DNA of 18,080 nucleotides. Origin: an uncultured Moraxella sp. (lineage in GTDB: Bacteria; Pseudomonadota; Gammaproteobacteria; Pseudomonadales; Moraxellaceae). Numbering within the stretch: the first letter of the stretch is position 1; every line of letters starts with the position of its first letter. The notes below the pieces were generated by a model, which was not told the origin of the DNA, did no database searches, and saw only the letters and a program-made list of their open reading frames with translations. A program made the translations under genes and the position numbers. This document shows, in pieces, positions 7,754 through 14,133 of the stretch. The DNA lies in assembly GCA_937975585.1 (NCBI GenBank), contig CALJUC010000161.1, forward strand, positions 1 through 18,080, in the 5' to 3' direction.

Positions 7754-8137
7754 TTATCGCACCGTGGGGTTCGTAGTCGCTGCCACAGCAGACGCTACTT
7801 GGTTATTTTGGGTACTGTTTTGGCTTGCGTTGTCATCGCTATAAACACTGGGCGCGGTCGACATTTGGACAAAGGTTTCACCTGGTTTGATTAAGCCTAA
7901 ATCCACACGCGCGTGTTCTTCAACCGCTTCGACCCCATTTTTTAAATCATTGATATCTGCGAGCAATACCTGATTGGCTTTTTGCTGTTCAGAATTGATA
8001 TAGGTTTGGTCATCGACCTGTTTTTGTAGTTGGGCCAAGTCGCCGTGGCCATTGGTGCCAAACCAGTATTGATACTGTAATGCCACGAATACCACAAGGG
8101 CAAAAATAATCATAAATAGCTGACGAAAATAGGTCAT
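7754..8137 (-). CDS. ftsB: Cell division protein FtsB
   Basis: FtsB is a bitopic inner-membrane protein that forms the FtsQ-FtsB-FtsL complex of the divisome. The 127-residue product has one N-terminal membrane helix (about 7-22) followed by QYWFGTNGHGDL, which matches the family's QYxLWFGKNG segment. A coiled coil then runs to about residue 70 (QLQKQVDDQTYINSEQQKANQVLLADINDLK). The hallmark block NGVEAVEEHARVDLGLIKPGETF comes next. The tail after about residue 87 is rich in Ser, Asn, Gln and Ala, low in complexity and longer than in E. coli FtsB (103 residues). I chose the ATG at 8137; a GTG at 8149 would add four residues. Neither has a strong ribosome binding site. The pairing with ispD is classical in gammaproteobacteria. 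Confidence 0.92.
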   Translation of the reverse strand: MTYFRQLFMIIFALVVFVALQYQYWFGTNGHGDLAQLQKQVDDQTYINSEQQKANQVLLADINDLKNGVEAVEEHARVDLGLIKPGETFVQMSTAPSVYSDDNASQNSTQNNQVASAVAATTNPTVR

Positions 8138-8170
8138 GACACAGTACACACAGGTTAGAAAACTGTTGGT

Positions 8171-8199
8171 ATTGTAGCAAAAGCCCCGTGACTTTTTAA
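8171..8199 (-). promoter_or_regulatory. Putative sigma-70 promoter of ftsB-ispD
   Basis: On the minus strand TTAAAA (8194-8199), 17 bp, then TACAAT (8171-8176). The -10 box is 5 of 6 to consensus and has an extended TGC in front of it. The -35 box, 4 of 6, lies within the first of three tandem 12-bp repeats. The 5' leader would be about 27 nt. Confidence 0.55.
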
Positions 8200-8224
8200 G
8201 TGACTTTTTAATTGACTTTTTAAG
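8189..8224. repeat. Three tandem 12-bp repeats upstream of ftsB
   Basis: TGACTTTTTAAG occurs at 8189-8200, as TGACTTTTTAAT at 8201-8212 and again as TGACTTTTTAAG at 8213-8224, with only one differing base. On the ftsB coding strand the units carry A5 tracts, close to one per helical turn. They cover and extend upstream from the -35 box. They could be binding sites for a regulator, an UP-like or bent element, or a slippage product. Confidence 0.9.
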
Positions 8225-8288
8225 CGTTATTACATTGTGTAATATAGCTAAGGTTTGAAATTATTGACGTTATAGAATAATGCACCAT

Positions 8289-8318
8289 AAAAAAACGGAA
8301 CCCGAAGATTCCGTTTTT
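8289..8318. terminator. Intrinsic terminator of eno
   Basis: The inverted repeat AAAAACGGAA (8291-8300) / TTCCGTTTTT (8309-8318) has an 8-nt loop. On the minus strand it is followed by a run of seven T (8295-8289). It lies about 40 bp after the eno stop and separates eno from ftsB-ispD. Confidence 0.8.
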
Positions 8319-8357
8319 ATAAGTTTTAAGCGGCTAGTTAATCGCTGAGTTAAGCCA

Positions 8358-9683
8358 TTAGGCTTTTGGGTTGCGTAGACCGATAAACTCATCTGCACCG
8401 TGGTAGCTTGCCGTTACCATTTGCTCAATACGTAGCAATTGGTTGTATTTGGCAACACGGTCTGAACGACAAAGTGAACCAGTTTTGATTTGACCGGCTG
8501 CTGTACCAACCGCCAAGTCAGCGATGGTTGAATCTTCAGTTTCGCCTGAACGATGTGAGATAACCGTTGCATAACCATTTTGTTTGGCAAGATAAATCGC
8601 ATCTAAGGTTTCGCTTAGGGTACCGATTTGGTTAAATTTAATCAAAATCGCATTGGCGATATTTTTGCTGATACCTTCTTGCAAGATTTGTGGGTTGGTT
8701 ACGAACAAGTCATCACCCACTAACTGGACGGTTTTGCCCAATTTTTCAGTTAAGTATGCCCAGCCGTCCCAGTCTGATTCGTCTAGACCATCTTCGATAG
8801 AGATGATTGGGTATTGACGTACTAAGTCGCCTAAGTAGTCAGCAAAACCTTGTGAGCTAAATGCTTTGTTACCTTCGCCTTCAAGTACGTATTGACCATT
8901 TTTGTAGAATTCACTAGAAGCACAGTCAAGGGCTAGGTAGATGTCTTTACCAGCTTTGTAGCCCGCTTGTTCAATGGCTTGCATGATGACGGTAATGGCT
9001 TCTTCGTTGCTACGTAGGTTTGGTGCAAAACCACCTTCATCACCCACTGCGGTATTTAGGCCTTGTGATTTTAGGACTGATTTTAAGCTATGGAATACTT
9101 CAGTACCCGCACGTAATGCTTCGCCAAAGCTATCAAACGCCACTGGCTCAATCATGAATTCTTGGATATCCACGGTGTTGTCAGCGTGTGCGCCACCGTT
9201 TAAGATGTTCATCATCGGTACTGGCATTGACAGTGAGGTTTGGTTGCGTAGATTTGCGATGTATTGGAACAATGGCAATTTTTGTGACATTGCAGCTGCA
9301 CGTGCTGCGGCTAATGAAACCGCTAACATGGCGTTCGCGCCCAATTTTCCTTTATTTTCGGTGCCATCAAGCTCGATCAGTTTGCTATCGATTTCTTGTT
9401 GGCGTGTGACATCCATATCCATCAACGATGACCGAATTTCGCTGTTGACGTTGGCAACCGCTTTTTTTACACCTTTACCCAAATAACGTGATTTATCGCC
9501 ATCACGCAATTCCAAGGCTTCGCGTGAACCAGTCGAGGCACCTGATGGCGCGGCTGCGCGGCCTACAGTACCATCCGCCAAGATTACATCAGCTTCGATG
9601 GTTGGGTTACCGCGTGAGTCCAAAATTTCACGGGCGATAATGTCGATAATTTGGTTGTTGGTGGTGGTTTCTTCGGCGTACAT
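8358..9683 (-). CDS. eno: Enolase
   Basis: Enolase interconverts 2-phosphoglycerate and phosphoenolpyruvate in glycolysis and gluconeogenesis, and in many proteobacteria it also sits in the RNA degradosome. All key residues are visible by analogy with E. coli (offset +7): Glu216 in GDEGGFAPN, metal ligands Asp253 (ALDCASSEF), Glu297 (SIEDGLDE) and Asp324 (VGDDLFVTN), catalytic Lys349 (LIKFNQIGT) and Lys400 (IKTGSLCRSDR). The loop SGASTG (47-52) and SHRSGETED are intact. At 441 residues it is about 8-10 longer than usual. The N-terminal extension MYAEETTTNN has no later start codon that could replace it, and AAGGAC stands 7 nt before the ATG, so the extension seems real. The gene ends in its own terminator. 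Confidence 0.97.
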   Translation of the reverse strand: MYAEETTTNNQIIDIIAREILDSRGNPTIEADVILADGTVGRAAAPSGASTGSREALELRDGDKSRYLGKGVKKAVANVNSEIRSSLMDMDVTRQQEIDSKLIELDGTENKGKLGANAMLAVSLAAARAAAMSQKLPLFQYIANLRNQTSLSMPVPMMNILNGGAHADNTVDIQEFMIEPVAFDSFGEALRAGTEVFHSLKSVLKSQGLNTAVGDEGGFAPNLRSNEEAITVIMQAIEQAGYKAGKDIYLALDCASSEFYKNGQYVLEGEGNKAFSSQGFADYLGDLVRQYPIISIEDGLDESDWDGWAYLTEKLGKTVQLVGDDLFVTNPQILQEGISKNIANAILIKFNQIGTLSETLDAIYLAKQNGYATVISHRSGETEDSTIADLAVGTAAGQIKTGSLCRSDRVAKYNQLLRIEQMVTASYHGADEFIGLRNPKA

Positions 9684-9742
9684 GCGGTGTCCTTATGACT
9701 AGAGGCTAGAACGTCAGTAAATAAATCGGAAAAATAAGCGCT

Positions 9743-9772
9743 ATAATAACATATTTTGTTAAAAAATTTCAG
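9743..9772 (-). promoter_or_regulatory. Possible promoter of eno
   Basis: On the minus strand CTGAAA (9767-9772), 18 bp, then TATTAT (9743-9748). Both boxes are imperfect. The site lies in the 121-bp gap between the end of the copper unit and eno, in which I see no convincing terminator. Read-through from the copper unit into eno therefore remains possible. Confidence 0.35.
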
Positions 9773-9804
9773 CTAGTGCTAATTTTGCAACTAAATTTTA
9801 TCAA

Positions 9805-10221
9805 CTATAGTTTAATATTAACTGATTTACGCTTATTTTGAATTTGCTGTTTTAATTCGCCAATATCCTGACATCGAAAACTGCCTAGTGTGCGTAAATT
9901 CGTTTTCCCTTTGATATAAAAGCTCAGCCCGCAAGATGTACCAGTTTTTCCAACTTGATAGTATTTAATCTGCTCAATATCTTGATAAGCAATATGTTCG
10001 CGTTCACCTGATAAGTAGTTAATAATGAGATAGCTCTGGGTTAACTCATAATGATGTAGTGTACGTTGTTGCCATTGTTGATAGCCAAATATGCTCAAAC
10101 CGAATACCAAAATGGTTAACAACACATAATAGGGAATTTTTTTGTTGAGCTTGTCGAAGCTGTTATCAATAATAACAATGCCAATGAATAACACGAAAAG
10201 AATAGCAAGCCAGTAACCCAT
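9805..10221 (-). CDS. Unknown two-helix membrane protein at end of copper unit
   Basis: This 138-residue protein does not belong to a family that I recognise with confidence. Residues 3-19 and 31-47 are hydrophobic and probably form a membrane hairpin with a short basic loop (DKLNKK). The remainder (about 55-130) is soluble, with alternating strands such as YELTQSYLIINYLSG, HIAYQDIEQIKYYQV and GLSFYIKGKTNLRTLGSF, and ends in a helix (QDIGELKQQIQNKRK). This layout resembles small bacterial PH-like domain proteins. Cys97 and Cys117 are the only cysteines, and there is no CxxC or Met-rich motif. Its start lies 6 bp after the copA stop on the same strand, which suggests cotranscription and coupled translation. 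A role in copper handling is only inferred from position. Confidence 0.75.
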   Translation of the reverse strand: MGYWLAILFVLFIGIVIIDNSFDKLNKKIPYYVLLTILVFGLSIFGYQQWQQRTLHHYELTQSYLIINYLSGEREHIAYQDIEQIKYYQVGKTGTSCGLSFYIKGKTNLRTLGSFRCQDIGELKQQIQNKRKSVNIKL

Positions 10222-10227
10222 CTTACG

Positions 10228-12531
10228 TTAGACTTTAAAGCGTGTTAATCTTAACGCATTCATCAACACCGATATCGAGCTTAGGGCCATGGCTGCCGCA
10301 GCTATCATCGGGCTTAACAACCCCAGTGCAGCAAGCGGAATCCCCAAGCAGTTATAAATAAAGGCAAAAAACAGATTTTGCTTGATATTACGCAAGGTGG
10401 CTTGAGAAATGGCGACTGCCGATACCGCATGGCTTAGTGAATCACCGAGCAAGCGTGCTGATGCACTGTGTTTGGCAATATCGGTGGCATTATTCACCGC
10501 AAAGCTAGCTGTCGCTGTGGCCATTGCAGGCGCATCATTGACACCATCACCGACCATGACTACTTTTTTACCGGCAGCTTGTAATGCGCTGACCTGCTCT
10601 GCCTTATCGCGTGGTGATAGTTCTCCCAATGCTTGGTTCACCTGTAGCTGATGGGCGACATAATCAACGACGGATTGTTTATCACCGCTCATTATCATCG
10701 GTTCGATATGATAACCGCGTAAACGCTGTAATACCTGTTCGGTATCAGACATCAAGTCATCGGCTAAGGCAAATGCCGCTAACGGAATCTCATTGATACT
10801 GATACCCACTTGACTTGCGATATGCCAAGGACTGTCTACTGCCTTGGTGATGCTATCGGGCAATACCACGTTGGTAAACGCCAAACGTCCAACTTTGACC
10901 TTACCAAAACCCTCGATATAAGCTTCAACACCTTGCCCAGCAACGGTTTGTACATTGGTCGCAGGTAATAGCGTTAGTTTTGCACCTTGCTGCTCTAGAT
11001 AACTCTCGGCAAAGTTTATCAATGTGGTCGCCAGTGGGTGATTGGCATGGCGCTCGACACTGGCGACCAAGATTAGAATATCGGTAAAACTTAGCGAGTC
11101 ATCGACTACATAATGCGCGACCAAGTCCGGTTTGCCATGCGTGAGCGTACCGGTTTTATCCAATACCATCGTATCGACAGTGCCTGCCGCTTCTAGGGCT
11201 TGCGCATCTTTAAACCATACCCCATGCCTTGCCGCCAAACCCATGCCCGCCATAATCGCAGCTGGGGTCGCAAGCCCCAAAGCACATGGGCAAGCAATCA
11301 CTAATACCGCCACCGCTCGCATCAGGGCGTCGTTAACGTTCCCCAATAACCAATAATTTAGCACAAACGTAATAATAGAAATCGCCACGACCACTGGCAC
11401 GAATATCCCCGCGACCTTATCGGCCAAGCGAGCAATTTTTGCCTTACTGCCTTGGGCATCATTAAGCGCTTGAATCATATCGCCTAACTGGGTCTGCTGA
11501 CCCGTGGCGGTGACACGATACTCAAAACTACCGTTATCCACCATCGCGCCGGCTAGTACAGTACTGCCAATGCGTTTAGACAGTGGTACTGATTCACCCG
11601 TGAGATGACTTTCATCACACCAACCCTCGCCTAGCGTGACGATACCATCCGTAGCGATACGCGAGCCCGCTTTGGCTAATAGTACCTCACCAATTTTGAC
11701 GCTCGATAACGCTTGTGATTGCCACTCACCTTGCGGTGTTTTGACCAATACCGCTTCAGGAATCAGCTTCACCAATAGCTGAATACTGTTCAGGCTATGT
11801 TTTTTGGTGCGGTGTTCAAGGTATTTGCCCAAACGCACAAAGGCTATCACCATCACACCCGCTTCAAAATATACAGGCGGTAACGCGTGAACGGTATGAC
11901 TCATGCCACTATGATCAACACCGCTTAATATGCCAGAACTTAGCCAAATATAGGTTGAATAAGCCCAAATGGTTAGCGTCCCCAATACCACAAGTACATC
12001 CATGTTGGCCAATCGACCAACGATACTTGCCCAAGCACTTTTATAAAACGGTATTGCCAAACCAAACTGCACGATAGTTGCCAACACAAATTGCAACCAT
12101 ACTGGTGGCATTAAGCTGTGATTACCCACCATCATACCGGCCATACCGACCAAAAACGGCAACAAACAAACCCAAGTCAATATCAACGACCACGGAATTT
12201 CTTGCTCTACGGCTTGTTCATGCATTAACGCATCAGCTTGCTGTACCTCAGCTTCAAAGCCAGTTTTTTTGACCCATTGCAAAATTTCATCCACACTGGT
12301 TTGACTTGGATCAAAACGAATTTGTGCGGTTTCATTGGCAAAGTTAACATCCGCTTGGGCAATCGCTGGCTTTTTACTCAGCACTTTCTCGATACGACTG
12401 GCACAAGCTTGGCAAGTCATACCACCGATATCTAGATTGAGTTGTTCAATGTTGATTTGCTCGATATCGGCGTCTGTCTGCGTTGTTGATAGCGACTGTG
12501 TTTGGGGCGTAACAGAGGACATATGGGTCAT
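10228..12531 (-). CDS. copA: Cu(I)-exporting P1B-type ATPase CopA
   Basis: CopA uses ATP to pump Cu(I) out of the cytoplasm across the inner membrane. The 767-residue protein has one N-terminal HMA domain with GGMTCQACASRIEK (Cys40 and Cys43) and a long polar leader of about 30 residues before it. Membrane helices and the transport site Cys414-Pro-Cys416 in VIACPCALGLATP follow. The phosphorylated Asp458 lies in DKTGTLTHGKP, the conserved His498 in NHPLA, and the hinge is GDGVNDAPA (661-669). The last helices carry the YN (FIYNCLG) and MxxSS (MALSSISVLMNALRL) signatures of the Cu(I)-specific P1B-1 group. The TGES motif (LTGESVPLSKR) is also present. It starts 9 bp after the copZ stop, with no clear ribosome binding site, so translation is probably coupled. 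The second ATG (codon 4) is an alternative start. Confidence 0.96.
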   Translation of the reverse strand: MTHMSSVTPQTQSLSTTQTDADIEQINIEQLNLDIGGMTCQACASRIEKVLSKKPAIAQADVNFANETAQIRFDPSQTSVDEILQWVKKTGFEAEVQQADALMHEQAVEQEIPWSLILTWVCLLPFLVGMAGMMVGNHSLMPPVWLQFVLATIVQFGLAIPFYKSAWASIVGRLANMDVLVVLGTLTIWAYSTYIWLSSGILSGVDHSGMSHTVHALPPVYFEAGVMVIAFVRLGKYLEHRTKKHSLNSIQLLVKLIPEAVLVKTPQGEWQSQALSSVKIGEVLLAKAGSRIATDGIVTLGEGWCDESHLTGESVPLSKRIGSTVLAGAMVDNGSFEYRVTATGQQTQLGDMIQALNDAQGSKAKIARLADKVAGIFVPVVVAISIITFVLNYWLLGNVNDALMRAVAVLVIACPCALGLATPAAIMAGMGLAARHGVWFKDAQALEAAGTVDTMVLDKTGTLTHGKPDLVAHYVVDDSLSFTDILILVASVERHANHPLATTLINFAESYLEQQGAKLTLLPATNVQTVAGQGVEAYIEGFGKVKVGRLAFTNVVLPDSITKAVDSPWHIASQVGISINEIPLAAFALADDLMSDTEQVLQRLRGYHIEPMIMSGDKQSVVDYVAHQLQVNQALGELSPRDKAEQVSALQAAGKKVVMVGDGVNDAPAMATATASFAVNNATDIAKHSASARLLGDSLSHAVSAVAISQATLRNIKQNLFFAFIYNCLGIPLAALGLLSPMIAAAAMALSSISVLMNALRLTRFKV

Positions 12532-12540
12532 ACCATTATA

Positions 12541-12750
12541 TTAAACAGTGACATCAAAACCGGCATCTTCAATCGCTTCGGCCAACGCTTGCGTGTTGGT
12601 TTTGCTTTCGTCAAATTCGATCACGGCATTGTGTTGTTCAAGACTCACATGAACACTATTTACACCCTCGATTTGTGCTAAAGCGTTTTGGACACTTTTC
12701 ACACAGCCGCCGCAGGTCATACCGCTAATGGCAAAAGTTTGTGTTGTCAT
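12541..12750 (-). CDS. copZ: CopZ-like copper chaperone (HMA domain)
   Basis: This 69-residue protein consists of a single heavy-metal-associated domain, with the Cu(I) site GMTCGGC (Cys13, Cys16) in the first loop. The ferredoxin-like pattern continues through IEGVNSVHVSLEQHNAVIEFDESKT to the ALAEAIEDAGFDV helix. Such proteins buffer cytoplasmic Cu(I) and pass it to CopA and CueR. The reading frame is open further upstream to 12819, but the ATG at 12750 has an ideal AAGGAGC about 7 nt upstream, and the longer form would overlap the DUF305 gene. The shorter start is therefore preferred. It sits between the DUF305 gene (41-bp gap) and copA (9-bp gap), fitting one copper-induced unit. Confidence 0.93.
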   Translation of the reverse strand: MTTQTFAISGMTCGGCVKSVQNALAQIEGVNSVHVSLEQHNAVIEFDESKTNTQALAEAIEDAGFDVTV

Positions 12751-12791
12751 TTTATGCTCCTTATGAAGTTTCATCTTGATTGATAGTGATT

Positions 12792-13508
12792 TTACTTTAC
12801 ACCTTTTTTGGCGAGCCACTCTTGCATCTGTTTGATTTCAGGGGTTTGCGCGGCATTAATCTGTTGTGCTAATTTTGAAATTTCTGCATCTTTACCATAT
12901 TGCTTTTGTACCATGGTCATATCAATCGCGCCTTGGTGGTGCGGGATCATACCTTTTGCAAATGCAACATCTGGATCAGGATCCATCGTACCTTGCATCA
13001 TGACATCATGATTTTTTGCGTCACTGGCTTGATAAGCTTTGATTATCTCAGCAGCATTGTCAGCCGTGGGCTGCTTAGCCTCATTCTTGTTGAGCCACTG
13101 TTCCATAAATTGAATTTCGCCTTGTTGGGCATCAATGACTTTTTGGGCTAACGCACGCATCTCTGGGTCTTTACCGTACTGCAATTCAACCTTGGCCATT
13201 TCAATCGCGCCTTGGTGATGCGGAATCATACCACGCACAAAGCCGACATCAGCATTCTTCGCTTGGACACCTGCGCCCATATCGGTGCGCATGGTATTCA
13301 TCACACTCATATAGGCATTGATATGCATGGGTTGGGTACCATTATTCGCCATAGTATTCATATGATTACTGTGCGCATCAGCCGCTGCGGTACTTGCCGT
13401 TACACTGGCTTGAGAGGTACTCTGTGTTGTATTAGACGCATTATTACAAGCAGTTAAGCTCAGTAAGACACCACTGAGCACGAGCATGGAGAAAGATTTA
13501 TTAAACAT
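12792..13508 (-). CDS. DUF305 lipoprotein with two internal repeats
   Basis: This 238-residue envelope protein begins with a lipoprotein signal (charged start, hydrophobic core, LSLTAC with Cys21 as lipid site). A linker rich in Ser, Thr and Ala comes next. It is followed by a Met- and His-rich segment (Met50, 53, 61, 67, 70, 73 and 77, with His46, His49 and His62). Two DUF305 copies then occur, with GMIPHHQGAI at 93-102 and again at 186-195, and M(E/Q)(Q/E)WL at 135 and 228. The spacing is exactly 93 residues in both cases, so this is a clean tandem duplication. DUF305 proteins are four-helix ferritin-like proteins, often found with copper genes (CopM in cyanobacteria binds copper). The gene is the first after the CueR-type promoter, and AGGAG precedes its ATG. 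A periplasmic copper-binding role is likely but inferred. Confidence 0.9.
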   Translation of the reverse strand: MFNKSFSMLVLSGVLLSLTACNNASNTTQSTSQASVTASTAAADAHSNHMNTMANNGTQPMHINAYMSVMNTMRTDMGAGVQAKNADVGFVRGMIPHHQGAIEMAKVELQYGKDPEMRALAQKVIDAQQGEIQFMEQWLNKNEAKQPTADNAAEIIKAYQASDAKNHDVMMQGTMDPDPDVAFAKGMIPHHQGAIDMTMVQKQYGKDAEISKLAQQINAAQTPEIKQMQEWLAKKGVK

Positions 13509-13610
13509 GATTGACTCCTAGGTCAGTGAATTGTTTTAGTAATTATTCCAACCCACTTTAGCAATAAACTTAGTCATAGTTATCAATAGCGATGATTGCC
13601 TTGATGTCTT

Positions 13611-13641
13611 AGTATAAACCTTTACCCTATGTTAAAGTCAA
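13611..13641 (-). promoter_or_regulatory. CueR-type promoter and operator of the copper unit
   Basis: On the minus strand TTGACT (13636-13641) is followed by a 19-bp spacer and TATACT (13611-13616). The overlong 19-bp spacer is the hallmark of MerR-family promoters, which the regulator untwists on binding its metal. The dyad ACTTTAAC-N5-GTAAAGGT (13618-13638) matches at 6 of 8 pairs and sits between the boxes, overlapping the -35 box slightly. The layout resembles the E. coli copA promoter, which likewise combines TTGACCTT, AAGGTTTA and a long spacer. Transcription would start near 13603, giving the DUF305 mRNA a leader of about 95 nt. Confidence 0.85.
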
Positions 13642-13718
13642 GACATTGCAACGCTCTGTCACCATACCATTACACAGCACCATAGCATTGATCATAAAGA
13701 ATTGTACCGAGAGCATCG

Positions 13719-14132
13719 ATGAATATTAGCAAAGTTAGCACATTAACAGGACTTAGCCCCCGCCAAATCCGTGAGTATGAAAAGTTAAAATTATTAGCAC
13801 CCGTCGCACGTCGTGACTCTGGCTACCGCCATTACACGCCAGCAGATATTGAACGGCTAAACTTTATTAAACACGCACGTGATGTCAATTTTTCCCTTGG
13901 ACAGATTGCGCAGTTACTGCAATTACGGGATGACCCAAATCGTAGCAACGCTGAAGTCAAAGCGGTGACACATGCCCATATCGCGGCGCTAAGTGAAAAA
14001 ATTGCGCAGCTACAAAACATGAAAGCCACGTTACAAACGTGGCATGATAACTGCCGAGGCGATGGCTCAGCAGAATGTAGTATTTTGACAGGACTGACAC
14101 TAGGCGGTTATACCGCCTCATCAACACACTAG
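13719..14132 (+). CDS. cueR: CueR-type copper-responsive MerR regulator
   Basis: This 137-residue MerR-family protein has a winged-helix domain at 1-70 (ISKVSTLTGLSPRQIREYE, GYRHYTPADIERLNFIKHARDVNFSLGQIAQLL), a dimerisation helix at about 79-108, and a metal loop with Cys112 and Cys120 (CRGDGSAEC). The C-x7-C spacing and the SAEC context match E. coli CueR at the same residue numbers. Two positions are unusual: Asn77 stands where E. coli CueR has Ser77, and Lys24 replaces the usual Gly in the YEKxGLL segment. It should activate the divergent DUF305-copZ-copA unit when Cu(I) binds. A GAGAG sequence precedes the ATG. The gene ends 1 bp from the convergent neighbour's stop. Confidence 0.92.
   Translation: MNISKVSTLTGLSPRQIREYEKLKLLAPVARRDSGYRHYTPADIERLNFIKHARDVNFSLGQIAQLLQLRDDPNRSNAEVKAVTHAHIAALSEKIAQLQNMKATLQTWHDNCRGDGSAECSILTGLTLGGYTASSTH
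14102..14118. repeat. GC-rich hairpin at the 3' end of cueR
   Basis: AGGCGGT (14102-14108) and ACCGCCT (14112-14118) form a perfect 7-bp stem with a 3-nt loop inside the last codons of cueR. There is no T-run, so it is not a standard intrinsic terminator. The two convergent genes here have no other visible terminator. Confidence 0.5.
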
Positions 14133-14133
14133 G

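Noticed and set aside
8189..8224. The three 12-bp units as a CRISPR array
   Set aside because: The units are directly adjacent, without spacers, far too short, and no cas gene is present.
8974..9486. Plus-strand open frame of 170 codons opposite eno
   Set aside because: It is an antisense shadow of the strongly coding enolase gene. The Cys/Trp/Met-rich composition resembles no family, and no ribosome binding site was found.
12751..12819. Upstream extension of copZ by 23 residues
   Set aside because: It overlaps the DUF305 coding region, has no ribosome binding site, and lacks HMA homology. The ATG at 12750 has an ideal AAGGAGC upstream.
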